Positions 1 to 7,506 of a DNA stretch of 64,000 nt are shown piece by piece; within the stretch, counting starts at the first letter, position 1; the number at the start of each line of letters is the position of its first letter. The position numbers were made by a program, and so were the translations under genes. The stretch comes from Pseudooceanicola nanhaiensis (GTDB lineage: Bacteria; Pseudomonadota; Alphaproteobacteria; Rhodobacterales; Rhodobacteraceae): NCBI RefSeq assembly GCF_020171315.1, contig NZ_JAIUZP010000008.1, forward strand, positions 62,001 to 126,000. The letters are read 5' to 3'. The notes under the pieces were generated by a model that was not told the DNA's origin, did not search any database, and was given only the letters and a program-made list of their open reading frames with translations.

Positions 1-576
1 CAGCACCTCGTGCACCAGTTCCGGGTCGAGCGCAGAGGTCACCTCGTCGAAGAGCATCAGCCGGGGTTTCATGGCAAGCGCGCGGGCGATGGCCACCCGC
101 TGCTGCTGACCGCCGGAGAGACGCTGCGGCGAGCTGTCCTTCTTGTCGTAGAGCCCGATCCGGTCGAGCAGCGCGCCCGCCACCTCGGTCGCCTCGGCGC
201 GGGACTGGCCGAGGACATTCATCGGCGCGTGGATCACGTTCTCCAGCACTGTCTTGTGGGGCCAGAGGTTGTAGCTCTGGAACACCATGCCGATCCGGGC
301 CCGCAGCGCCTGCAATTGCCGCGCCGTGGGATAGAGACCGGAGGCCCGGTCAAAGTCGAACTGCTGGCCGTCGAAATCCATCGTGCCGCCGTCGGCGGGT
401 TCGATGGCGTTGATCGAGCGCAGGAACGTGCTCTTGCCGGAGCCGCTGGCCCCGATGATCGACACCACCTCGCCCTTCGCCACGTCGAGGTCGATGCCCT
501 TGAGCACCTCCAGATCCCCGAACGACTTGCGGATATTGCGCAGCTTCAGCAGCGGGGCTGGCGCTTCTTCGGTCAT
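1..576 (-). CDS. Polar amino acid ABC transporter ATP-binding protein (partial, cut by window edge)
   Basis: This is the N-terminal 192 residues of an ABC ATPase that would power uptake of an amino acid-like solute across the inner membrane. Visible motifs in order are Walker A (GASGSGKST, about residues 39-47), the Q-loop (VFQSYNLWPH), the signature LSGGQQQR, and Walker B followed by the D-loop (LMLFDEVTSALDPE). The family is HisP/GlnQ, usually about 250 residues, so roughly 60 residues lie beyond position 1. The ATG at 576 was chosen because it directly precedes the normal N-terminus of the family. Its promoter region at 577-756 carries two copies of the palindrome also found before pxpB, which suggests co-regulation with the neighbouring catabolic operon. 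Permease and binding-protein genes presumably follow outside the window; this is inferred. Confidence 0.93.
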   Translation of the reverse strand, partial: MTEEAPAPLLKLRNIRKSFGDLEVLKGIDLDVAKGEVVSIIGASGSGKSTFLRSINAIEPADGGTMDFDGQQFDFDRASGLYPTARQLQALRARIGMVFQSYNLWPHKTVLENVIHAPMNVLGQSRAEATEVAGALLDRIGLYDKKDSSPQRLSGGQQQRVAIARALAMKPRLMLFDEVTSALDPELVHEVL

Positions 577-644
577 GCCTTGTCCTTCTTTCGCCGGCCT
601 GATGCGGGAGACTCACCCCCGCGCCGGTCACTTCGTTGTGCCAG

Positions 645-654
645 CGGTATACTG
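645..654. promoter_or_regulatory. Candidate GntR-family operator, copy 1 (CGGTATACTG)
   Basis: This is a near-palindrome built on GGTATAC, about 70 bp upstream of the ABC ATPase start. It differs by one base from the perfectly matching copies at 679-688 and 1631-1640. FCD-subfamily GntR repressors typically bind short palindromes of the form TnGT(n)ACnA, and two such regulators are encoded in the adjacent operon. The assignment is inferred from recurrence and position. Confidence 0.45.
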
Positions 655-655
655 A

Positions 656-712
656 AAAAATCGGCCTATACACCCGTTCGGTATACCAGCGGCACTTATC
701 GGGCCGATTTTT
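656..712 (-). terminator. Long-loop inverted repeat downstream of pxpA
   Basis: An 11-base stem (AAAAATCGGCC at 656-666 and GGCCGATTTTT at 702-712) lies just downstream of the pxpA stop codon. Read on the minus strand it ends in a run of T, as a rho-independent terminator would. The 35-base loop is unusually long and contains one of the CGGTATACCA operator copies, so a regulatory role is also possible. Confidence 0.4.
679..688. promoter_or_regulatory. Candidate GntR-family operator, copy 2 (CGGTATACCA)
   Basis: These ten bases are the exact reverse complement of the site at 1631-1640. The site lies between pxpA and the ABC ATPase gene, inside the loop of the inverted repeat at 656-712. Recurrence only at the promoter regions of this locus supports a shared operator, probably for one of the two GntR/FCD regulators encoded downstream. 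Confidence 0.5.
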
Positions 713-756
713 CCGCAACGCCGCACAAGAATTAGGCAGCGCACTGCGCACCCACC

Positions 757-1527
757 TCAGGGTTGTGCAAAGGCGGCGATGGTGACGCCATTCGCCTCCA
801 GCGCGCTGCGCAGGGTGCGCGCGATTTCAACCGCGCCGGGGGTGTCGCCATGGACGCAGAGCGTGGCCGGCTCCACAGGAAGACGCGCGCCGCCGGTGGT
901 CGGTATCACGCCGTTCACAACCATTTCCAGCACCTGGTCGAGGCTCTGCTGCGGGTCGTGGATCACCGCGCCGGGCTCGCTGCGCGGGGTCAGCTCGCCC
1001 GCATCCGTATAAGAACGGTCGGCATAGATCTCGCAGGCGACGGCAAGGCCCAGCTTCTCCGCTGCGGCGTAGGTTTCGGAATAGGGCAGCGAAATGAAGG
1101 TCAGCGACGGGTCCACCGCATGGACCGCGCGCACGCAAAGCGCGGCGAGGTCCGGGTCCACAGCGGCCATGTTTCCAAGGGCTCCGTGGGTTTTCACATG
1201 GGTCATCCGGTGGCCTTCCACGGCGGCCATGCCCTGCATCGCGGCAATCTGGTAGATCAGCTGCGCCTCCAGATCCTCGGGCCGCTCGCCGCTGATCCGC
1301 CGCCGCCCGAAGCCGTAAAGGTCGTTGAACGAGGGGTGCGCCCCGATCGAGACACCGGCCGCCTTCGCCATGCGGATCGTGCGGCGCATCACCACCGGTT
1401 CCCCGGCGTGGAACCCGCAGGCGATGTTCGCCGTGCTCACCAGCTCCAGCATGGCGGCATCCTCGCCCAGCTTGTAGGCGCCAAAGCTCTCGCCCATGTC
1501 GCAATTCAGATCCAATGTGCGGGTCAT
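757..1527 (-). CDS. pxpA: 5-oxoprolinase subunit PxpA (LamB/YcsF family)
   Basis: The 256-residue protein belongs to the LamB/YcsF family. It opens with the family hallmark DLNCDMGESFG and continues with STANIACGFHAGEP, which contributes conserved polar and metal-type residues. In bacteria PxpA works with PxpB and PxpC to open the lactam ring of 5-oxoproline in an ATP-dependent reaction giving L-glutamate. Here pxpA is transcribed away from pxpBC across a 160-base divergent promoter region carrying a CGGTATACC operator, which differs from the more usual collinear order. Length is normal for the family. Because the partner genes form part of a larger ureido/guanidino-type operon, the true substrate could be another lactam. 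Confidence 0.93.
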   Translation of the reverse strand: MTRTLDLNCDMGESFGAYKLGEDAAMLELVSTANIACGFHAGEPVVMRRTIRMAKAAGVSIGAHPSFNDLYGFGRRRISGERPEDLEAQLIYQIAAMQGMAAVEGHRMTHVKTHGALGNMAAVDPDLAALCVRAVHAVDPSLTFISLPYSETYAAAEKLGLAVACEIYADRSYTDAGELTPRSEPGAVIHDPQQSLDQVLEMVVNGVIPTTGGARLPVEPATLCVHGDTPGAVEIARTLRSALEANGVTIAAFAQP

Positions 1528-1630
1528 TTACTCTCTCCGGGTGGGGATGTGCCGCTGGGTGCACAAGTTTCGATCAGACGCCAATTAGAACCAGCTGAAC
1601 CGGGCGCTGCTCTTTCCAATCGAGTACAAG

Positions 1631-1640
1631 TGGTATACCG
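1631..1640. promoter_or_regulatory. Candidate GntR-family operator, copy 3 (TGGTATACCG)
   Basis: The site is identical to the reverse complement of copy 2 and lies in the divergent pxpA/pxpB promoter region, 48 bases before the preferred pxpB start. It could control both directions. Any translation start at 1643 would sit three bases from the operator with no ribosome binding site, which argues for the later pxpB start. Confidence 0.55.
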
Positions 1641-1687
1641 AAATGACAAGTCCGGGGCCTCCCGCCCCGAAGACACGCAAGAGACAG

Positions 1688-2443
1688 ATGACTTCCACCC
1701 CTCCCTCCACAGACGCCGCCCGCCAAGGCCCCATCATTCTTCCGCTCGGCGACAGCGCCGTCAGTGTCGAATTCGGCCGCAGCATCGACCCCGATATGAA
1801 CGAGGCGGTGATCGCCCTCGCCGCGCTGCTCGACGCCGCCCCCTTCGACGGGTTTGTCGAGGCGGTGCCGACCTACCGCTCGCTGCTGGTGGCCTATGAT
1901 CCGCTGGTCATTACGGGTTCGGAGGTCGAGGCCCTGCTACGCGATCGGCTGACCGGGGGCGACCGCCCTGCCCGCCCGCGACGGCTTTGGCGCATCCCGG
2001 TGCATTACGGCGGACCGGCGGCGCTCGATCTGGAGGACCTCGCGCGGGAGAAGGACATGGAGGTGGCCGAGGTGATCGCGCTGCATTCCGGCGCCGACTA
2101 CCGCGTCTACATGATCGGCTTCGCGCCGGGCTTTGCCTATCTCGGCGGGCTGTCGGCGGCGCTGCATACGCCGCGCCTGCCCGTGCCGCGCCAGTTGATC
2201 CCGGCAGGCGCCATCGGCATCGGCGGGCAGCAGGCCTCGGTCAACTCGGTGCCCGGCCCCTCCGGCTGGCGCTTCATCGGCGAAACCCCGGTGCGTGCCT
2301 ACGATCCGGCCCGGGCCGCGCCCTTCCTCTTCGCCGCGGGCGATGCCCTGCGGTTCACCCCCATCAGCGCCGAGGAGGCAGCCGACCTTGCGGCGCGCCG
2401 CGACGCGGGCGAAGAGATCATCACGGCGGAGGCGCTGCAATGA
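1688..2443 (+). CDS. pxpB: 5-oxoprolinase subunit PxpB (KipI/AHS1 family)
   Basis: The 251-residue product is the AHS1 (carboxyltransferase domain, subdomains C and D) subunit. Recognisable segments are the N-terminal GDSAVSVEFG, the core YRVYMIGFAPGFAYLGGL and the C-terminal GPSGWRFIGETPVR, all typical of KipI/PxpB. The ATG at 1688 is preferred, with an AAGAGA element just upstream; an in-frame ATG at 1643 would abut the operator. The gene overlaps pxpC by 4 bases (ATGA), consistent with translational coupling and a PxpBC complex. The same fold forms part of urea and guanidine carboxylases, which matters given the neighbouring DUF1989 and ureohydrolase genes. It heads a long plus-strand operon reaching 9074. 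Confidence 0.92.
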   Translation: MTSTPPSTDAARQGPIILPLGDSAVSVEFGRSIDPDMNEAVIALAALLDAAPFDGFVEAVPTYRSLLVAYDPLVITGSEVEALLRDRLTGGDRPARPRRLWRIPVHYGGPAALDLEDLAREKDMEVAEVIALHSGADYRVYMIGFAPGFAYLGGLSAALHTPRLPVPRQLIPAGAIGIGGQQASVNSVPGPSGWRFIGETPVRAYDPARAAPFLFAAGDALRFTPISAEEAADLAARRDAGEEIITAEALQ

Positions 2444-3468
2444 GCCTGACCGTTCTCTCCGCCTCGCCCATGCTCACCGTGCAGGACCGGGGCCGCCCCG
2501 GCTGGCGTCAGTTCGGCGTCTCTGCCGCGGGTGCGATGGATCCGGGCGCTTTGCGGCTGGCCAATGCGCTCTGCGGCAATGACACGGGTGCTGCGGCGCT
2601 GGAATTCGCGGGCTTCGGCGGCCGGTTCAAGACCGAACGCGCCCTGCGCTTTGCCGTCACCGGCGGTGCCTGCGACATCCGCGTGGGTGACCGCCTGCTG
2701 CAACCGGACGAGAGCCACAAGCTCGAACCCGGCGAGGTCCTCTCCATCGGCGCGATGCGCGGCGCGACATGGGGCTATATCGCGGTCTCGGGTGGGATTG
2801 CCACGGCGGAGGTGATGGGCGCGCGCAGCACGCATCTGCGGTTCGGCGTCGGCGGGCTTGACGGGCGGCGGCTGCAGGATGGCGACAGCCTGCCCCTGCA
2901 CGACGACACGCCCGGCCCCCTGCTGCGCGCCCCCGCCCCCGCGCCTGCCCGCGCGGATCAGCCGATCCGGGTGCTGGCCGGTCCGCAGGATGATTACTTC
3001 GACGAAACCATACTCGCGCGTCTGGAATCCGAGGATTTCTCCCTCACCGCGCAGCGCGACCGGATGGCCAGCGTCCTCGACGGGCCCGATCTGCCCGCGC
3101 AGGGCGGCCATGACATCATTTCCGACGGCACGATGCCCGGCGCGATCCAGGTGCCCGGATCCGGCAAGCCCATCGTCCTGATGGCGGAATGCCAGACCAC
3201 CGGCGGCTATCCCAAGATCGCCACGGTCATCACCGCCGACCGGCCCCGGCTGGCGCAGATGCCCACCGGCACGCGCTTCCGCTTTGCCCGCGTCACCCGG
3301 GACGAGGCCGAGGCCGCGTTGCGGCAGGCGGCAGGCGCGCTCGACGCACGGATTGCCGCGCTTGCGCCCAAGCCCGCCGATCCCTTCGCCTCGGACTACC
3401 TGTTGTCCTGCGATCTTGTGGGCGGCATCTTCGATCCCGAGGCCCTGATGGAGGGAGGACCGTCATGA
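2440..3468 (+). CDS. pxpC: 5-oxoprolinase subunit PxpC (KipA/AHS2, biotin-dependent carboxyltransferase family)
   Basis: The 342-residue protein carries the AHS2 domain. It shows the family's N-terminal LTVQDRGRPGWRQFGV and MDPGALRLANAL, and later IISDGTMPGAIQVPGSGKPI and TTGGYPKIATVI. With PxpA and PxpB it would make up the ATP-dependent lactam-opening enzyme. The start ATG at 2440 overlaps the pxpB stop; an upstream open stretch in the same frame inside pxpB is out-of-frame shadow. The stop overlaps the following gntR start (ATGA), so the coupling continues. No biotin carboxylase or biotin carrier gene accompanies it in the visible sequence, which argues against a complete urea or guanidine carboxylase. 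Confidence 0.92.
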   Translation: MSLTVLSASPMLTVQDRGRPGWRQFGVSAAGAMDPGALRLANALCGNDTGAAALEFAGFGGRFKTERALRFAVTGGACDIRVGDRLLQPDESHKLEPGEVLSIGAMRGATWGYIAVSGGIATAEVMGARSTHLRFGVGGLDGRRLQDGDSLPLHDDTPGPLLRAPAPAPARADQPIRVLAGPQDDYFDETILARLESEDFSLTAQRDRMASVLDGPDLPAQGGHDIISDGTMPGAIQVPGSGKPIVLMAECQTTGGYPKIATVITADRPRLAQMPTGTRFRFARVTRDEAEAALRQAAGALDARIAALAPKPADPFASDYLLSCDLVGGIFDPEALMEGGPS

Positions 3469-4133
3469 CCGCCACCGAGACCGCACCCGGCAACCGCGCC
3501 CATGAGGCGCACCGGCGCATCCTGCAGATGATCCTCGACGGGACGCTGAAGCCCGGCGAAATCCTGCAGGAGGCCGCCCTTGGCGATCAACTGGACATGT
3601 CGCGCACCCCGGTCCGCGAGGCGATCAAGCGCATCCTCTCAGAGGGGCTGGCCGAGGTGCAGGGCCGGTTCACCCGCGTCCGGCGCCTGACCCCCGACGA
3701 TGTGGACGAGATCTTCTTCCTCCGGCTTGTGCTGGAGCCCGCCTGCGCCCGCGAGGCGATCAACATCGATCGCGAGGCGCTGGACGACATGGAGGCGCGG
3801 ATCATGGCCTTGATGCGCGCGGGCCCGGGTGAGGATGACGTGGAATGGACCACCGACAACGCCTTCCACCGGATGATCTGCGACGCAGCGGGCAACCGTG
3901 CCATTGCGCGCCAGATCGCGGACCTGCACCGGCGGACCTGTATCTTCGACCATACCCAAGTGCCGGCGCGCTTCCTGAAGGGTTGCGCCGAACACCTTGA
4001 TATCATTGACGCACTGCGCCACCGCGACGGCCCGAGGGCCGAGGCGGCGATGCGGCTGCACCTGACCGGCGCGCGCGATGCGATCTTCCGCCGCCTCGAT
4101 GCCATAGAGACCGAAAGGGCCAAGACCGAATGA
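3465..4133 (+). CDS. GntR-family transcriptional regulator, FCD domain (first of two)
   Basis: The 222-residue regulator has an N-terminal winged helix-turn-helix (roughly residues 10-75, with GEILQEAALGDQLDMSRTPVREAIKRI being typical) and a C-terminal all-helical FCD ligand-binding domain (about 80-215). Members of this group usually repress catabolic operons until bound by a small carboxylate. It sits inside the operon, overlapping pxpC and the dehydrogenase gene by 4 bases each, so it is probably autoregulated through the CGGTATACC sites upstream. A second FCD regulator lies 2.2 kb downstream in the same operon; which of the two binds the palindromes cannot be decided from sequence. Confidence 0.92.
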   Translation: MTATETAPGNRAHEAHRRILQMILDGTLKPGEILQEAALGDQLDMSRTPVREAIKRILSEGLAEVQGRFTRVRRLTPDDVDEIFFLRLVLEPACAREAINIDREALDDMEARIMALMRAGPGEDDVEWTTDNAFHRMICDAAGNRAIARQIADLHRRTCIFDHTQVPARFLKGCAEHLDIIDALRHRDGPRAEAAMRLHLTGARDAIFRRLDAIETERAKTE

Positions 4134-5077
4134 AATGCCTCATCGTTCAGCCGATCCATGAAGAGGGTCTGGAGATGCTCCGCGCCGCAGGCGTCGAACC
4201 GGTGCGCCCCACCGGAACCGATGGCGCCTCGCTGGCCTTGGCCGTGCGCGGCTGCGATGCCGTGATCACCCGCGATGCGGGCTTCCCGGCGGCGGCCTTC
4301 GAGGGCGCGGACCGGCTGCAGGTGGTGGTGGTGCATGGCACGGGCCATGACGCAGTGGACAAGGTCGCGGCCGCCTCCAAGGGCGTGCTGGTGGCCAATA
4401 CCCCTGGCGCCAATGCGCGTTCGGTCGCGGAACATGCGCTTGGCCTCATGCTGGCCGCCGCGCGCGGGATCGCGGGCGCAGATGCGGCGGAACGCGCCGG
4501 GCGGACCGGGTTCCGCGAAAGCCGCGACTTCGCGGAGCTGGAGGGCAAAACCGCCCTCATCGTCGGCTGGGGCGCGATTGGCAGCCGTCTGGGCCGGATG
4601 CTGGATGCGGCCTTCGGGATGCGGGTGCTGGTCCACTCGCCCAATGCCAAGGACATCGGCGGGTTCGAACGCGCCGCCTCGCTCGAGGCCGGTCTGGCCG
4701 AGGCCGACGTGATCTCGCTCCACACGCCGATGAGCCCGGAAAAGTACCACATGATCAACTCCGCGCGCCTCGCGCTCGTGAAACCGGGTGCCGTGCTGGT
4801 GAACGTCGCCCGTGCGGGCCTCGTGGACGAGGCCGCTTTGGCCGAGGCCATGGCCACAGGCCGGATCGCGGGCGCGGGGCTCGACGTCTATTCCCACGAT
4901 GCGCCCAAAGGCCCGCTGGCGGATCACGCGGTGGTCTTCACCCCGCACCTCGGCGCCACGACCGAGGAAGCCCTTGCCCGCGTCGCCCGTGGTGCTGCCG
5001 GTCACGTGCTGACGGCACTGTCGGGTAAGCTGCCCGAGACGGTGCTGAACCCGGAAGTGCGGAGCGCGGCCCAGTGA
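4130..5077 (+). CDS. D-isomer-specific 2-hydroxyacid dehydrogenase
   Basis: The 315-residue enzyme is a member of the D-2-hydroxyacid dehydrogenase family and should interconvert a 2-hydroxyacid and a 2-oxoacid using NAD(P). The nucleotide-binding glycine motif is GWGAIG within KTALIVGWGAIGSRLGRML (about residues 140-160). The C-terminal half carries the family sequences DVISLHTPMSPE, NVARAGLVDE (catalytic Arg) and TPHLGATTEEA (catalytic His). It resembles phosphoglycerate dehydrogenase but lacks ACT or other regulatory domains, so a catabolic role is more likely than serine synthesis. It is coupled on both sides by 4-base overlaps. The substrate is unknown; removal of a 2-oxoacid or 2-hydroxyacid product of the pathway is plausible. 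Confidence 0.88.
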   Translation: MKCLIVQPIHEEGLEMLRAAGVEPVRPTGTDGASLALAVRGCDAVITRDAGFPAAAFEGADRLQVVVVHGTGHDAVDKVAAASKGVLVANTPGANARSVAEHALGLMLAAARGIAGADAAERAGRTGFRESRDFAELEGKTALIVGWGAIGSRLGRMLDAAFGMRVLVHSPNAKDIGGFERAASLEAGLAEADVISLHTPMSPEKYHMINSARLALVKPGAVLVNVARAGLVDEAALAEAMATGRIAGAGLDVYSHDAPKGPLADHAVVFTPHLGATTEEALARVARGAAGHVLTALSGKLPETVLNPEVRSAAQ

Positions 5078-6381
5078 CGTCAAACCCCGTGAATACGACG
5101 CCCGTGACGGCAACGCCCGCCCTCCGCCCGGCGGCCTGCGCCGTGATCCGCGAGACGATCACCCGGGGCCTTGCTTCGGTCAACGCGCTCTCCGAACCGG
5201 GGCCCGGCTGGACGCGGCCCTCCTACGGCGATCTGGAAACCGAGGCCCACGGGCTGATCGAGGCGGAATGCCTCGCCCTTGGCCTGACGGTCACGCGCGA
5301 CGCGGCGGGCAACCTCTTTGCCCGGATGCCGGGGCGCGATCCCAAGGCCACACCGCTCTACATCGGCTCCCACCTCGACACGGTCTCCATGGGCGGCGCC
5401 TATGACGGTCAGGCCGGGGTCGTGGGTGCGCTCGCCGTCATCGCCGCGCTGAAGGCGCAGGGCGTGACACCGGCCAGCGACCTGATCCTGATCATCACGA
5501 GGGCCGAGGAAAGCGTCTGGTTCCCGGTCTCCTACATCGGCTCGCGCGCCGCCCTCGGCCTGCTGCTGCCCGAGGATTTCGACGCCACCCGCGCCGACAC
5601 CGGACGCACGCTGGCACAGCACATGGCCGAACAGGGCTATGACGCCGAGGCGGTGCGCAGCCTCACCCCGCCGCCGCCGGCCCGCTTCCTCGAATTCCAC
5701 ATCGAACAGGGTCCGGTGCTCTACGACGCGGGCGAGCCCTATGGCATCGTCACCGCCGTGCGCGGCGGGCTGCGCTATCGCAACGCCATGGTGAAGGGCA
5801 CCTGGGCCCATTCCGGGGCCGCCCCTCGTCAGGGCCGCGCCGATGCGGTGGTGGCCCTGGCCGAATTGATCGTCGCCATGCAGGGCGTGTGGGACCGGAT
5901 GCTGGCCGAGGGCCATGACCTGACCGTCACCTTCGGCAAGGTCGATGCCGCCTCCCCGGCGCACGCCATGGCCAAGGTCGCGGGCCGCGCGGGCTTCGTC
6001 CTCGACATGCGCTCGGGCGATCCCGAAACGCTCGACGCCGCCGATGCCGCCTTCCGGGACGAGATCGCGCGGATCGAGGCAGCCCATCCCGGCGTCACCT
6101 TCGACCTCGGCGCGCAGAGCCGGTCGAAACCCGCACGCCTCGCCGACAGCATGGTGGAGTTCGTCGCCCGTGGCGCCGCCGCGCAGGGCGACAGCCCGCG
6201 CCGGATGCTCTCGGGCGGGGGTCATGATGCCGCCGCCTTCGCCACTGCCGGCTGGGACAGCGTGATGGTCTTCATCCGCAACTGGGACGGCTCCCACAAC
6301 CCCGACGAGGGCATGGACGAGGCCGACCTCGTCCGCGCGGTCGAGGCGGTGACGCTGGCCGTGATCGGAGAGGCCGGATGA
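5074..6381 (+). CDS. M20-family Zn-dependent hydrolase (allantoate/N-carbamoyl-amino-acid amidohydrolase type)
   Basis: The 435-residue enzyme matches the M20 amidohydrolases that cleave ureido groups (allantoate amidohydrolase, beta-ureidopropionase, N-carbamoyl-L-amino acid hydrolase). Metal and substrate motifs are YIGSHLDTVSMGGAYDG (His and Asp ligands), an acidic pair in TRAEESVWF, EFHIEQGPVL, and the C-terminal SGGGHDAAAF. In relatives the acidic pair normally sits in an EEGxRF context; here it reads AEESVWFPVSYIGS, a distinctive change that may alter specificity. The start is a GTG at 5074 overlapping the preceding stop. A second, more conventional paralogue is at 40877-42121. Ureido or amidino cleavage fits the operon's other enzymes. 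Confidence 0.87.
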   Translation: MTSNPVNTTPVTATPALRPAACAVIRETITRGLASVNALSEPGPGWTRPSYGDLETEAHGLIEAECLALGLTVTRDAAGNLFARMPGRDPKATPLYIGSHLDTVSMGGAYDGQAGVVGALAVIAALKAQGVTPASDLILIITRAEESVWFPVSYIGSRAALGLLLPEDFDATRADTGRTLAQHMAEQGYDAEAVRSLTPPPPARFLEFHIEQGPVLYDAGEPYGIVTAVRGGLRYRNAMVKGTWAHSGAAPRQGRADAVVALAELIVAMQGVWDRMLAEGHDLTVTFGKVDAASPAHAMAKVAGRAGFVLDMRSGDPETLDAADAAFRDEIARIEAAHPGVTFDLGAQSRSKPARLADSMVEFVARGAAAQGDSPRRMLSGGGHDAAAFATAGWDSVMVFIRNWDGSHNPDEGMDEADLVRAVEAVTLAVIGEAG

Positions 6382-7010
6382 GCGGTGAAACCCTGTCCCA
6401 GAGCGCCTATCGCAGGCTGAAGGAGGATATCGTCGAGGGGCGTATCCCGGCGGAATCCGTGCTCTCGGAACGGGGTCTGGCCGACAGCCTCGGCATCTCG
6501 CGCACGCCGCTGCGCACCGCCGTCTCGCAGCTGGAGGCCGAGGGCGTGCTGGACCGCCTGCCCAACGGCGTGATCCTCGTGCGCTCGATCACGGTCGAGC
6601 AGCTGATGGAGATCGTGAAGATGCGCCAGCTTCTCGAAAGCGCCGCGGCGGGCCGGGCCGCGGGCTTCCCCATGACGCCCGACCTCGCCGCCAGCCGCGA
6701 CGAGATGCAGGCCCTCGCCGAGGGCGAGGCCGTGGTCTTCGACCGGTTCTGGGAGAAGGACGAGGTCTTCCACATGGCCGTGGCCCGGGCCGCCCGACTG
6801 GCGCTTCTGCCCGACATCCTCGTGGAGCAGCGCGCCATCGCACGGCGCTGCTCGCTCACCCGGACCTATGACAGTTTCCGCGATCAGGCCCGCGAACACG
6901 TCGCCATCGCCGATGCCATCGCCGACGGCGACGCCCCGCGTGCCCACGCCGCCATGTGGCACCACTTCGACAACGTACGGGCCCGTTTCCTGCAGACTTT
7001 CGGGGGCTAG
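6378..7010 (+). CDS. GntR-family transcriptional regulator, FCD domain (second of two)
   Basis: The 210-residue protein has an N-terminal winged helix (AYRRLKEDIVEGRIP, then LADSLGISRTPLRTAVSQLEAEG) and a C-terminal FCD domain containing HMAVARAARLALL and the late histidine segment REHVAIADAIADGD. It differs clearly from the FCD regulator at 3465. It overlaps the M20 hydrolase gene by 4 bases. A 75-base gap follows before the VOC gene, the largest break in the operon, so an internal promoter governed by this regulator is possible. Two FCD regulators in one operon suggest sensing of two different intermediates; this is inference. Confidence 0.9.
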   Translation: MSGETLSQSAYRRLKEDIVEGRIPAESVLSERGLADSLGISRTPLRTAVSQLEAEGVLDRLPNGVILVRSITVEQLMEIVKMRQLLESAAAGRAAGFPMTPDLAASRDEMQALAEGEAVVFDRFWEKDEVFHMAVARAARLALLPDILVEQRAIARRCSLTRTYDSFRDQAREHVAIADAIADGDAPRAHAAMWHHFDNVRARFLQTFGG

Positions 7011-7085
7011 CCCCCGCCCGACATTTCAAACCCGATTGCTTCGCGCATCACCTCCACTCACGACAACAACCATATGGAGACGTTC

Positions 7086-7499
7086 ATGAAATCGCTCTTC
7101 CACCTCGCTATCCACGTCAAGGACCTCGACGAGACCCGCGCCTTCTACGGCGGTGTCCTCGGCTGCGAGGAAGGCCGCTCGACCGACACCTGGGTCGACT
7201 TCGACTTCTTCGGCCACCAGCTCTCGTTCCACCTCGGCGAGCCCTTCCCGACCACCCGCACCGGCAAGGTCGGCGATCACATGGTGATGATGCCGCACAT
7301 GGGTGCGGTGCTGGCGCTGGACGACTGGTTCGCCCTTGCGAAACGTCTCGAAGACGCGGGCATTGCCTTCGACATCCCGCCCGTCGTCCGCTTCGAAGGC
7401 CAGCCCGGCGAACAGCGCACGATGTTCTTCTTCGACCCCTCGGGCAACCCGATCGAGATCAAGGGCTTTGCCGATTTCGCCGGTCTCTTCGCGAGCTGA
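7086..7499 (+). CDS. VOC-superfamily protein (glyoxalase/dioxygenase fold)
   Basis: The 137-residue protein has two beta-alpha-beta-beta-beta modules. It opens with SLFHLAIHVKDLDETRAFYGGVLGCEEG and ends with FFFDPSGNPIEIKGF, the usual first histidine and last glutamate metal positions of the vicinal oxygen chelate superfamily. The ATG at 7086 is chosen because GGAGA lies at 7076-7080, correctly spaced for it, whereas the ATG at 7074 has no ribosome binding site. Members can be dioxygenases, lyases, isomerases or resistance proteins, so no reaction is assigned. Its place between a regulator and the DUF1989 gene implies a step in the same pathway. Confidence 0.87.
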   Translation: MKSLFHLAIHVKDLDETRAFYGGVLGCEEGRSTDTWVDFDFFGHQLSFHLGEPFPTTRTGKVGDHMVMMPHMGAVLALDDWFALAKRLEDAGIAFDIPPVVRFEGQPGEQRTMFFFDPSGNPIEIKGFADFAGLFAS

Positions 7500-7506
7500 G
7501 GCCCCC

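Noticed and set aside
1528-1687. Guanidine riboswitch ahead of pxpB
   Set aside because: The pathway suggested one, but none of the guanidine-class conserved elements were seen in this region or in the 7011-7085 gap.
1688-3468. Complete urea or guanidine carboxylase
   Set aside because: PxpB and PxpC share AHS1/AHS2 domains with such carboxylases, but no biotin carboxylase or biotin carrier domain is encoded here, and pxpA marks them as oxoprolinase-type subunits.
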